A stretch of DNA of 64,000 nt, from positions 62,001-126,000 of the forward strand of contig NZ_BQHJ01000008.1 in assembly GCF_021603645.1 (NCBI RefSeq), in the 5' to 3' direction. The notes under the pieces are model-generated. The model saw nothing but the letters and a program-made list of their open reading frames with translations, was not told the DNA's origin and ran no database searches. Each line of letters begins with the position of its first letter. Position 1 is the first letter of the stretch. This document shows positions 10,436-18,254 of this stretch, one piece after another. Both the position numbers and the translations under genes were made by a program. The stretch comes from Pseudomonas pseudonitroreducens (GTDB lineage: Bacteria; Pseudomonadota; Gammaproteobacteria; Pseudomonadales; Pseudomonadaceae).

Positions 10436-11188
10436 TCAGCGCAGAGCGGCCTGGAATTCGTTGCCGTTGTTGTCGTGCAGCCAGAGCTCGGTATGTGGCT
10501 GGCCGCGCACTTCGAAGGTGAAGGTCGGGTTCTCGCTGACCGCCGGGAACAGGTCCAGCGTCGCGAAGACTTCGCCGTCCGGCCCGCGCAGTTCGGCATG
10601 ATCCAGGTAGAACTCGGGAATGCCGCCGACCAGGCCGTTGTCCATCGGGTGCGAGACCGACAGGCGTACGCGGCTGTACTCGCCTTTGGGGTAGGACTCG
10701 CCGTGGACCTGGCCGAGCCGATCCTCCCAACCTGGTTGCGCACGCACCACGCTGGGCGCCGTGCAGCCGCCGCCGGCCGCGTCGATCCAGGCCGAGCCGA
10801 CGTGCCAGACGCCCTTCTCATCACGCAACGCAGCGCGGATCGGCGTGGCCTGTTCGATACGGATGCGCACCGCCAGCAGCGGCTCCAGGTGCTCGCCGGG
10901 GTAAAGCGTCAGCACATGGGGAATCGGGTTCAGTTCGGCCCACAGCAGCAGGCGGTCGAAGCGCCCCGGCAAGGCGCGGGCGTCGACCTCCACCGGAACC
11001 TGGCGGGAATCTTCGGCGAACGGCGGCACCCCGAGCCTCACCCGCTCGTCGAACACGTAAGGCTCGCCGTTGAGCAAGCGCTTGTGGTGGTATTCCCACA
11101 TCACCGAGGGCATCGGATCACCCTCCACCGCCGCGGCCAGCAGCGGCAAACCGCAGAGTCCGAGCAACACCTGGCGCCTGTGCATCAT
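10436..11188 (-). CDS. Quinoprotein dehydrogenase-associated SoxYZ-like carrier protein
   Basis: 250 aa with an N-terminal signal of the RRQVLLGLCGLPLLAAA kind. The middle carries the motif AAGGGCTAPS, with Cys142 in a GGGC context resembling the carrier cysteine arm of SoxY. The C-terminal third looks like a SoxZ-type beta sandwich (TFTFEVRGQPHTELWLHDNNG). Fused SoxYZ-related proteins of this kind are found next to PQQ alcohol dehydrogenases, but what they carry is unknown. It lies 7 bp downstream of the binding-protein gene and upstream of the MBL hydrolase, which may act on whatever is attached to the cysteine (inference). The start could also be the second Met. Confidence 0.8.
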   Translation of the reverse strand: MMHRRQVLLGLCGLPLLAAAVEGDPMPSVMWEYHHKRLLNGEPYVFDERVRLGVPPFAEDSRQVPVEVDARALPGRFDRLLLWAELNPIPHVLTLYPGEHLEPLLAVRIRIEQATPIRAALRDEKGVWHVGSAWIDAAGGGCTAPSVVRAQPGWEDRLGQVHGESYPKGEYSRVRLSVSHPMDNGLVGGIPEFYLDHAELRGPDGEVFATLDLFPAVSENPTFTFEVRGQPHTELWLHDNNGNEFQAALR

Positions 11189-11195
11189 CTATCCC

Positions 11196-12083
11196 TCATG
11201 GCACATCCTGATAAAGCCCCGGCAATTCGTAGCGCATGCCGTAGACCGCGTAGAGCTTTGCCATCTCGCCGCTGCGCACCAGCTCCTCCAGCTCGCCGTC
11301 CAGCGCGTTGGAGAGCTGGCGGTTGCTCTCATGCACCGCCATGCCGATGTCCCACTCGGGCTGGCCGAGGTTCGGGTAGGTGTTCTCGGCATTCTTCAGG
11401 TGCTCGTCGGCGGCTTGCGCGCGCATCCAGTCCAGCTCGCCGCGCAGGGCCATCACCGCGTCCACCTTGCCCGCACGCATACCGTCGAAGGCCGCCTGGG
11501 TGCTGGGGAAGTGGATGGTCATGCGGCTGAGCTGGCCGCCCAGCACCGAGGTCAGGTAGAACGACGGCACGCTGTCCAGTTCGACGCCGATGGGGTGTTC
11601 GCGGAACGCCGCGATGGTGTCCACTTCCGCCAGCCGACGGTCATCGCTGACTACCTGCCAGCGCTCGCGCTGGTAGGGGCCGAACATCACCACCTGCTCG
11701 TTGGCGAACTCGCCGACGTCGTTGCGCCGGTTGGCATACTGGCGGTCGTAGGGCACGCGCAGCATCACGTCGGCAACCACGCCGGGGCGCAGGTAGTGGC
11801 CCTTCCAGATGAAGTTGCGCAGGTCGTCGTCCAGGCGCTCGCCGGGGGTGACCCAGAGGAACTCCGCCCGCAGGCCCAGCCCGCTGGCCAGGCGCTGCGC
11901 AAGATCGACGTCGACCCCGCGCGGCTGCCCACCCTGCAGGAAGCTGTAGGGCGGGAAGTTCTCGTAGACGGCGACCCGCAGTACGCCGCTGGTGACCATG
12001 TCCTCGTAGGGGCGGACTCCGGCCTGCGCCTGCCCCAGCAGCAGACTCAGGAGCAGGCCAAGCAGCAGAACGGGCAGGCGCAT
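11196..12083 (-). CDS. Quinoprotein dehydrogenase-associated periplasmic substrate-binding protein (PedG-like)
   Basis: About 295 aa, with a strong signal peptide (MRLPVLLLGLLLSLLLGQAQAG) and a type II periplasmic binding fold of the amino-acid binder/SBP family 3 type (LRVAVYENFPPYSFLQGGQPRGVDVDLAQ region). I chose the ATG at 12083; a GTG at 12092 would overlap the exaB stop codon. No ABC permease or ATPase is adjacent, as usual for this family near PQQ alcohol dehydrogenases. The ligand is unknown. The gene is tightly packed between exaB and the SoxYZ-like gene, implying one operon. Confidence 0.85.
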   Translation of the reverse strand: MRLPVLLLGLLLSLLLGQAQAGVRPYEDMVTSGVLRVAVYENFPPYSFLQGGQPRGVDVDLAQRLASGLGLRAEFLWVTPGERLDDDLRNFIWKGHYLRPGVVADVMLRVPYDRQYANRRNDVGEFANEQVVMFGPYQRERWQVVSDDRRLAEVDTIAAFREHPIGVELDSVPSFYLTSVLGGQLSRMTIHFPSTQAAFDGMRAGKVDAVMALRGELDWMRAQAADEHLKNAENTYPNLGQPEWDIGMAVHESNRQLSNALDGELEELVRSGEMAKLYAVYGMRYELPGLYQDVP

Positions 12084-12088
12084 GGCGA

Positions 12089-12529
12089 TCACTCGTCCAC
12101 GTGCACGCTGTCCAGGTAGGTGCGGATTGCCCAGAGGCCTTCCTGGCTGATGAAGTCAGCCATCTTCGGCATGTACACCGCACCGTCGCGCACCGCACCG
12201 TTGATCACCCGCTCCTTGAACCACTCGTCCCCCTCGGCGCCCACGTCAAGCATGCGCAGGTCAGGGGCGATGCCGCCGGACTTGGCTTCCAGCCCGTGGC
12301 AGCGTGCGCAGTTCTGGTTGTAGGCCGAAGCGCCGATCTCCACCGCCTTGGCGTGGTTGGCATAGGGCTCGCGGTAGGGGTTGGTGTCGCGCCATTCCTT
12401 GCCCAATGGTTCCAGCCCCGTGGTATCCACTGCCTGGGGCGTCACATTGCCGTGGGACAGGGCCAGGCCCGAAACACCCAGGCCGGCCAGCAACAGCAGG
12501 CCGCACAGCACGTTCTTGTTGTTCATCAC
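12089..12529 (-). CDS. exaB: Cytochrome c550, electron acceptor of quinoprotein ethanol dehydrogenase (ExaB/PedF)
   Basis: 146 aa with an N-terminal signal segment and one heme-binding site, NCARCHG; a methionine in PKMADF is the likely sixth ligand. Size and sequence fit the cytochrome c550 that accepts electrons from ExaA in Pseudomonas. It is divergent from exaA across a 300-bp region and heads the minus-strand operon exaB / binding protein / SoxYZ-like / MBL hydrolase. Both exaA and the pedH-like enzyme probably use it (inference). The start may be the first or second of two adjacent Met codons. Confidence 0.9.
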   Translation of the reverse strand: MMNNKNVLCGLLLLAGLGVSGLALSHGNVTPQAVDTTGLEPLGKEWRDTNPYREPYANHAKAVEIGASAYNQNCARCHGLEAKSGGIAPDLRMLDVGAEGDEWFKERVINGAVRDGAVYMPKMADFISQEGLWAIRTYLDSVHVDE

Positions 12530-12833
12530 TTCATCCTCTCATCGAGATGCTTGGCAAGGCACGGCGCCCGGAACGACGCCAGTGATGACGATGGTAAGAA
12601 CGCGCAGCTGAGCGCCGAATCCTGCTTTGGATGCTCCCGTCTACTCCCTTCGTACTAGAACGGCGGTCGGCCACTGCCGGCGCTTTGGCAGCAAGCCCAA
12701 GTCATGCCCGGACCGGGAAATAGTCCCGGCATCACCGGGAGCTTTTCCGTTCCCCGCCACCACGCCCTCCTCCCACCATGGATTCGCCGCGGCACGTGCA
12801 GCGGCCTGCCGCCATCCATCACGGGAAACCACC
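12530..12833. promoter_or_regulatory. Divergent exaB/exaA control region
   Basis: This 300-bp gap must hold both promoters. The clearest sequence in it is the dyad CCGGGAAATAGTCCCGG at 12713-12729, which matches 15 of 17 bases of the dyad upstream of the pedH-like gene read in the same direction. No sigma-54 element or confident -35/-10 pair was found. An upstream in-frame ATG-less extension of exaA exists but is not needed: the ATG at 12834 gives a perfect signal peptide. Confidence 0.55.
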
Positions 12834-14690
12834 ATGAGAACAACAACAGCCCCCCTGCACCTGGTCCTCAGCAGCCTCGCCTGCACCATCGCCCTCACCG
12901 CCGCCGGCTCCGCCCTGGCGAAAGACGTGACCTGGGACGATATCGCCAACGACCACAAGACCACCGGCGACGTGCTGCAGTACGGCATGGGCACCAACGC
13001 CCAACGCTGGAGCCCGCTCAAGCAGGTCAATGCCGGCAACGTGTTCAAGCTGACCCCGGCCTGGTCCTACTCCTTCGGCGACGAGAAGCAGCGCGGCCAG
13101 GAATCCCAGGCCATCGTCAGCGACGGCGTGGTCTACGTCACCGCCTCCTATTCGCGCCTATTCGCCCTCGACGCGAAGACCGGCAAACGTCTGTGGACCT
13201 ACAACCATCGCCTGCCCGACGACATCCGCCCGTGCTGCGACGTGGTCAACCGCGGCGCTGCCATCTATGGCGACAAGATCTACTTCGGCACCCTCGACGC
13301 CTCGGTCGTGGCGCTGAACAAGAAGACCGGCAAAGTGGTCTGGAAGAAGAAGTTCGGCGACCACGGCGCCGGTTACACCATGACCGGCGCGCCGACCATC
13401 GTGAAGGACGGCAAGACCGGCAAGGTGCTGCTGATCCACGGCAGCTCGGGCGACGAGTTCGGCGTGGTCGGCCGCCTGTTCGCCCGCGATCCGGACACCG
13501 GCGAAGAGGTGTGGATGCGCCCGTTCGTCGAGGGCCACATGGGCCGCCTGAACGGCAAGGACAGCACCGTCACCGGTGACGTGAAAGCGCCTTCCTGGCC
13601 GGAAGACAAGAACTCCCCCACCGGCAAGGTCGAGGCCTGGAGCCATGGCGGCGGCGCCCCCTGGCAGAGCGCGAGTTTCGACGCCGAGACCAACACCATC
13701 ATCGTCGGCGCCGGCAACCCCGGCCCGTGGAATACCTGGGCGCGCACCGCCAAGGGCGGCAACCCGCACGACTACGACAGCCTCTACACCTCCGGCCAGG
13801 TTGGCGTCGACCCGAGCACCGGCGAGGTGAAGTGGTTCTACCAGCACACGCCCAACGACGCCTGGGATTTCTCCGGCAACAACGAACTGGTGCTGTTCGA
13901 CTACAAGGCCCAGGACGGCAAGATCGTCAAGGCCACCGCCCACGCCGACCGCAACGGCTTCTTCTATGTGGTCGACCGGACCAACGGCAAGCTGCAGAAC
14001 GCCTTCCCCTTCGTCGACAACATCACCTGGGCCAGCCACATCGACCTGAAGACCGGCCGCCCGGTGGAGAACGAAGGCCAGCGCCCGCCGCTGCCGGAGC
14101 CTGGGCAGAAGCACGGCAAGGCGGTGGAAGTCTCACCGCCGTTCCTCGGCGGCAAGAACTGGAACCCCATGGCCTACAGCCAGGACACCGGGCTGTTCTA
14201 CGTCCCCGCCAACCACTGGAAGGAAGACTACTGGACCGAGGAAGTGAATTACGCCAAGGGCAGCGCCTACCTGGGCATGGGCTTCCGCATCAAGCGCATG
14301 TATGACGACCACGTCGGCACGCTGCGCGCCATGAACCCCACCACTGGCAAGGTCGAGTGGGAATACAAGGACCACCTGCCGCTCTGGGCCGGCGTGCTGG
14401 CCACCGCCGGCAACCTGGTGTTCACCGGCACCGGCGAGGGCTTCCTCAAGGCCTTCGACGCCAAGACCGGCAAGGAGCTGTGGCAGTTCCAGACCGGCAG
14501 CGGCATCGTCTCCCCGCCCATCACCTGGGAACAGGATGGCGAGCAGTACATCGGCGTGACCGTCGGCTACGGCGGCGCGGTGCCGCTGTGGGGCGGCGAC
14601 ATGGCCGAGCTGACCAAGCCGGTGGCCCAGGGCGGTTCCTTCTGGGTGTTCAAGCTGCCGAGCTGGGACAACAAGACCGCCAGCCGTTGA
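12834..14690 (+). CDS. exaA: PQQ-dependent ethanol dehydrogenase, calcium type (ExaA/PedE)
   Basis: 618 aa. A 29-residue signal peptide ends ALA-KDVTWD, giving the mature N-terminus known for P. aeruginosa ethanol dehydrogenase. The active site is [10 protein letters not shown]: catalytic D345 (Asp316 of the mature protein) with Ser347 two residues on, so it is a calcium rather than a lanthanide enzyme. The disulfide pair lies in [10 protein letters not shown]. The enzyme oxidises ethanol and other primary or secondary alcohols in the periplasm and hands electrons to ExaB, encoded divergently. A terminator follows within 10 bp of the stop, so exaA is probably monocistronic. PQQ biosynthesis genes are not in the window. 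Confidence 0.96.
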   Translation: MRTTTAPLHLVLSSLACTIALTAAGSALAKDVTWDDIANDHKTTGDVLQYGMGTNAQRWSPLKQVNAGNVFKLTPAWSYSFGDEKQRGQESQAIVSDGVVYVTASYSRLFALDAKTGKRLWTYNHRLPDDIRPCCDVVNRGAAIYGDKIYFGTLDASVVALNKKTGKVVWKKKFGDHGAGYTMTGAPTIVKDGKTGKVLLIHGSSGDEFGVVGRLFARDPDTGEEVWMRPFVEGHMGRLNGKDSTVTGDVKAPSWPEDKNSPTGKVEAWSHGGGAPWQSASFDAETNTIIVGAGNPGPWNTWARTAKGGNPHDYDSLYTSGQVGVDPSTGEVKWFYQHTPNDAWDFSGNNELVLFDYKAQDGKIVKATAHADRNGFFYVVDRTNGKLQNAFPFVDNITWASHIDLKTGRPVENEGQRPPLPEPGQKHGKAVEVSPPFLGGKNWNPMAYSQDTGLFYVPANHWKEDYWTEEVNYAKGSAYLGMGFRIKRMYDDHVGTLRAMNPTTGKVEWEYKDHLPLWAGVLATAGNLVFTGTGEGFLKAFDAKTGKELWQFQTGSGIVSPPITWEQDGEQYIGVTVGYGGAVPLWGGDMAELTKPVAQGGSFWVFKLPSWDNKTASR

Positions 14691-14696
14691 TCCGCA

Positions 14697-14726
14697 GGCC
14701 CGCGCCGACTCCGGAGCGGGCCTTTC
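14697..14726 (+). terminator. Rho-independent terminator of exaA
   Basis: A 7-bp stem, GGCCCGC/GCGGGCC, with a 12-nt loop is followed by TTTCTCATTT. It lies 6 bp after the exaA stop codon. Confidence 0.75.
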
Positions 14727-14747
14727 TCATTTACCCAGGAGATCGCC

Positions 14748-15410
14748 ATGCGCCTGCTTGCCTGCCTGCTCTTCCCCTTCTCCGCCCTCGCCTTCGCCAC
14801 CAGCCAGCCGGCTGAAGTAGCCGAGGACGACGCGGTTACCGTCATCGCTGGCTGCCGTATCGAGCCGGACAGCCAATGCCCGAACGCCGACCTGCGCGGT
14901 GCCGACCTGCGCAACCAGGACCTGACGCGGATGAACCTGTCCGGCGCCAACCTCGCCGGAGCCGACCTGCGCCACGCCAAGCTGGATCTGGCGGATCTGC
15001 AAAAGGCAAAACTGAATGGTGCCGACCTGACCCGCGCCAGCCTGCAGCAGTCCAACCTGCGCGGCGCCGACCTGAGTGGCGCCAAGCTGGTCGCCATCCA
15101 GGCCTGGGGCCTGTTCGCCCAGGGCGCGCAATGGCAAGGCGCAGACCTGACCGCCGCCTACCTGGAGTTCGCCCGCCTGAGCGGCGGCAAGCTACACCAG
15201 GCCAACCTCCGCGCGGCCGACCTGGAAATGACCTGGCTGTCCCGCGCCGACCTCAAGGGCGCCGACCTGCGCGACGCCAACCTGCAGGAAGTGAAGCTGG
15301 CCGAGGCCAACCTGGAAGACGCCGACCTGCGTGGCAGCCGCCAGCGCTTCGGTAACTTCCAGGGCAGCAACATGGCCGGCTGCAAGGGCTGCCCGGGCGG
15401 TTGGGACTGA
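14748..15410 (+). CDS. Secreted pentapeptide-repeat protein
   Basis: 220 aa with a signal peptide (MRLLACLLFPFSALAFA). From about residue 45 to 205 it consists of A(D/N)LxX pentapeptides, e.g. ADLRGADLRNQDLTRMNLSG, which fold as a right-handed square beta helix. Extra cysteines occur before the repeats (GCRIEPDSQCP) and at the C-terminus (GCKGCPGGWD), possibly forming caps by disulfides in the periplasm. AGGAG precedes the ATG. It follows the exaA terminator on the same strand. The function is unknown; an association with quinoprotein alcohol oxidation rests on position only. Confidence 0.8.
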   Translation: MRLLACLLFPFSALAFATSQPAEVAEDDAVTVIAGCRIEPDSQCPNADLRGADLRNQDLTRMNLSGANLAGADLRHAKLDLADLQKAKLNGADLTRASLQQSNLRGADLSGAKLVAIQAWGLFAQGAQWQGADLTAAYLEFARLSGGKLHQANLRAADLEMTWLSRADLKGADLRDANLQEVKLAEANLEDADLRGSRQRFGNFQGSNMAGCKGCPGGWD

Positions 15411-15542
15411 GCGCCCGGCGCACAGCCGGGATTGGTCCCATTGGTCTGCCGGTATTGCCGGGAATTGGCTATTCGAACGCCGGGGAGTCGGCGTTACCTT
15501 AGCCCCATTCCCGCACTACCGCGGGCCCCACTGGAGACCACC

Positions 15543-15977
15543 ATGAGCGCACGTATCGAATGGGCCAAGGCCGCCCCCGACGCCTACAAGGCCATGCTCG
15601 GCCTGGAACAGGCCCTGGCCAAATCCGGCCTGGAAACCTCGCTGCTGGAACTGATCCGCCTGCGCGCCTCGCAGATCAACGGCTGCGCCTACTGCGTGAA
15701 CATGCACGCCAATGACGCGCGCAAGGCCGGCGAAACCGAGGCACGGCTGCAGACCCTGAGCGTGTGGGAGGAAACCCGTTTCTTCACCGAACGCGAACGC
15801 GCCGCGCTGGCCTGGGTGGAAAGCCTCACCCGCCTGCCGGAAAAGCACGCCCCGCAGCACCAGTTCGACGCCCTGCGCGAGCACTTCAGCGACGCCGAGA
15901 TCGCCAACCTGACCCTGGCCATCGCCACCATCAACGCCTGGAACCGCTTCGGCGTGGGCATGGCGATGGTGCCCTGA
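15543..15977 (+). CDS. Carboxymuconolactone decarboxylase / AhpD-like protein
   Basis: 144 aa, all alpha. It carries the AhpD-type redox motif GCAYCVNMH (CxxC followed by His), typical of alkylhydroperoxidase-like CMD-domain proteins. The start ATG at 15543 gives MSARIEWAKAAPDAYKAML, the usual N-terminus. The last 13 codons (WNRFGVGMAMVP and stop) belong to the first unit of a 234-bp tandem array that runs on downstream, so the gene's 3' end has been copied three more times. Neighbours do not suggest a substrate. Confidence 0.85.
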   Translation: MSARIEWAKAAPDAYKAMLGLEQALAKSGLETSLLELIRLRASQINGCAYCVNMHANDARKAGETEARLQTLSVWEETRFFTERERAALAWVESLTRLPEKHAPQHQFDALREHFSDAEIANLTLAIATINAWNRFGVGMAMVP

Positions 15978-16875
15978 GCAGAGAGCTCTGACACCCGTGG
16001 GATGGGTGGAGCGCAGCGATACCCATGCGGTCGGTGCACGGAACTGATGGGTATCGCTTCGCTCCACGCCATCCTACGAATTGCATCTGTGGCTCACGTA
16101 GGGCGCATAACCCGGAACGGGTTATCCGCCAGATGGCGTATAACACCTGCGGCGTTATACGCCCTACAGGGCTGGAACCGCTTTGGCGTCGGCATGGCGA
16201 TGGGGCCCTGAGCAGAGAGCTCTGACACCCGTAGGATGGGTGGAGCGCAGCGATACCCATGCGGTCGGTGCATGGAACTGATGGGTATCGCTGCGCTCCA
16301 CGCCATCCTACGAATTGCATCTGTGGCACACGTAGGGCGCATAACCCGGAACGGGTTTTCCGCCAGATGGCGGATAACGCCTGCGGCGTTATGCGCCCTA
16401 CAGGGCTGGAACCGCTTTGGCGTCGGCATGGCGATGGTGCCCTGAGCAGAGAGCTCTGACACCCGTAGGATGGGTGGAGCGCAGCGATACCCATGCGGTC
16501 GGTGCACGAAATTGATGGGTATCGCTTCGCTCCACGCCATCCTACGAATTGCATCTGTGGCTCACGTGGGACGCATAACTCGGAACGGGTTTTCCGCCAG
16601 ATGGCGGATAACGCCTGCGGCGTCATGCGCCCTACAGGGCTGGAACCGCTTTGGCGTCGGCATGGTGATGGTGCCCTGAGCAGAGAGCTCTGACACCCGT
16701 AGGATGGGTGGAGCGCAGCGATACCCATGCGGTCGGTGCACGGAACTGATGGGCATCGCTGCGCTCCACGCCATCCTACGAATTGCATCTGTGGCACACG
16801 TAGGGCGCATAACCCGGAACGGGTTATCCGCCAGATGGCGGATAACGCCTGCGGCGTTATGCGCCCTACAGGGCT
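15938..16875. repeat. Tandem array, four 234-bp units, each with a gene 3'-end copy and two palindromes
   Basis: Units begin at 15938, 16172, 16406 and 16640, exactly 234 bp apart. Each contains the last 40 bp of the AhpD-like gene (through its TGA), a family B inverted pair (GGATGGGTGGAGCGCAGCGA), a short spacer and a family C inverted pair (GTAGGGCGCATAAC). Units 2-4 share differences from unit 1 in the gene tail (e.g. TTTGGCGTCGGC against TTCGGCGTGGGC), so unit 1 is under coding constraint or the others were amplified later. Reading frames here are by-products of the repeats. Confidence 0.9.
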
Positions 16876-16957
16876 AGGGAGAGGGGTTTTGATCTCGTAG
16901 GGCCGAGGGGGGGACTCCCAGGCCTTGCTCGCGAACGGCCCCGCAGCGAGGCCAAGG

Positions 16958-16980
16958 TTCGCGAGCAAGCTCGCTCCTAC
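16958..16980. repeat. REP-like element, family A
   Basis: A single TTCGCGAGCAAGCTCGCTCC copy just after the codA stop codon; it may stabilise or end the codA transcript. Confidence 0.7.
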
Positions 16981-16990
16981 AGGAGGCCGA

Positions 16991-18232
16991 TCAGCCCTCG
17001 ACCAGCGCCACCTGCTCCGGCTCGCGCTTCATCAGCACGCGGCCATTGCGGATCGAGTACAGCGCCTTGGTCTGCTGGCGCACCGCTTCGTAGTCGCTGT
17101 CCACGCCCAGCACCAGCAGGTTCGCCGGGCGGCCAGCGGCGATGCCGTAGCGCGCGCCCAGGTTCAGCGCGCGGGCGCTGTTGTCGGTGACCAGATCGAG
17201 CGCGCGCTGCAGGTCATCGAAGCCCATCATGTGGCAGATGTGCAGCCCGGCATCCAGCACGCGCAGGATGTTGCCGTTGCCCAGCGGGTACCACGGGTCC
17301 TTGATCGAGTCCTGGCCGAAGCAGACGTTCATGCCGGCGCGGTCGATCTCGGCCACGCGGGTCACGCCACGGCGTTTCGGGAAGGTGTCGAAGCGGCCCT
17401 GCAGGTGGATGCTCTCGGTCGGGCAGGAGACGAAGTTGATGCCCGAACGCTTGAGCAGGCGGAACAGCTTGGAGCAGTAGGCGTTGTCGTAGGAACCCAT
17501 GGCCGTGGTGTGGCTGGCGGTGACGCGGCCGCCCATGCCGCGCACGCGGGCTTCCTCGGCGAGCACTTCGAGGAAGCGCGAGTTCGGGTCGTCGGTCTCG
17601 TCGCAATGCACGTCCACCAGGCAACCGGTGCGCTCGGCCAGGTCCATGAGGAACTTGATCGAGCTGACGCCCTGCTCGCGGGTGTTTTCGAAGTGCGGGA
17701 TGCCACCGACCACGTCGGCGCCCAGGCGGATCGCCTCTTCCATCAGCTCGCGGCCGCCCTCGTAGGACTCGATGCCCTCCTGCGGGAAGGCGACGATCTG
17801 CAGGTCCACCAGATGCCGCGCCTCTTCGCGGACCTCCACCATGGCCTTGAGCGCGGCCAGGGTCGGGTCGGTCACGTCGACGTGGGTGCGCACGTGCTGG
17901 ATGCCATGGGCAGCCAGCATGCGGATGGTGGTGTGGGCGCGGGACTTGGTGTCCTCGTGCGTGATGGTTTCCTTGCGCTGGGCCCAGCGCTCGATGCCCT
18001 CGAACAGCGTGCCGCTCATGTTCCATTCCGGCTCGCCGGCGGTCAGGGTGGCGTCGAGGTGGATGTGCGGCTCCACCAGCGGGGCGATGGCCAGGTTGCC
18101 ACGGGCGTCGATGTCGTCGCCGCTGGCGACCACGGTGCCGGCTTGCTGCACCACTTCGGCGATGACGTCGCCTTCGCAGCGGATGGTGAACAGGCCGGTC
18201 TGCTTGCGCAGCGAGGCGTTGATGATTTTCAT
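16991..18232 (-). CDS. codA: Cytosine deaminase
   Basis: 413 aa amidohydrolase. Metal and catalytic motifs follow the CodA pattern: EPHIHLDATLT near the N-terminus, VDVHCDETDD, ASHTTAMGSYDN and FGQDSIKDPW. The enzyme deaminates cytosine to uracil and ammonia in the cytoplasm. Length and sequence match E. coli CodA closely. It lies downstream of codB and a PucR-type regulator on the same strand, so uptake, control and deamination are encoded together. The ATG at 18232 is used. Confidence 0.93.
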   Translation of the reverse strand: MKIINASLRKQTGLFTIRCEGDVIAEVVQQAGTVVASGDDIDARGNLAIAPLVEPHIHLDATLTAGEPEWNMSGTLFEGIERWAQRKETITHEDTKSRAHTTIRMLAAHGIQHVRTHVDVTDPTLAALKAMVEVREEARHLVDLQIVAFPQEGIESYEGGRELMEEAIRLGADVVGGIPHFENTREQGVSSIKFLMDLAERTGCLVDVHCDETDDPNSRFLEVLAEEARVRGMGGRVTASHTTAMGSYDNAYCSKLFRLLKRSGINFVSCPTESIHLQGRFDTFPKRRGVTRVAEIDRAGMNVCFGQDSIKDPWYPLGNGNILRVLDAGLHICHMMGFDDLQRALDLVTDNSARALNLGARYGIAAGRPANLLVLGVDSDYEAVRQQTKALYSIRNGRVLMKREPEQVALVEG

Positions 18233-18254
18233 GGGCTCTTAGGTCCTCTTCAGG

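Noticed and set aside
15938-16875. The 16-kb array as a CRISPR
   Set aside because: Repeats of 234 bp with internal palindromes and no short unique spacers; no cas genes.
15978-16968. Long minus-strand frames of 345 and 148 residues across the 16-kb region
   Set aside because: Their translations repeat the same peptide every 78 residues because they run through the 234-bp array (a multiple of three). They are repeat shadows, not genes.
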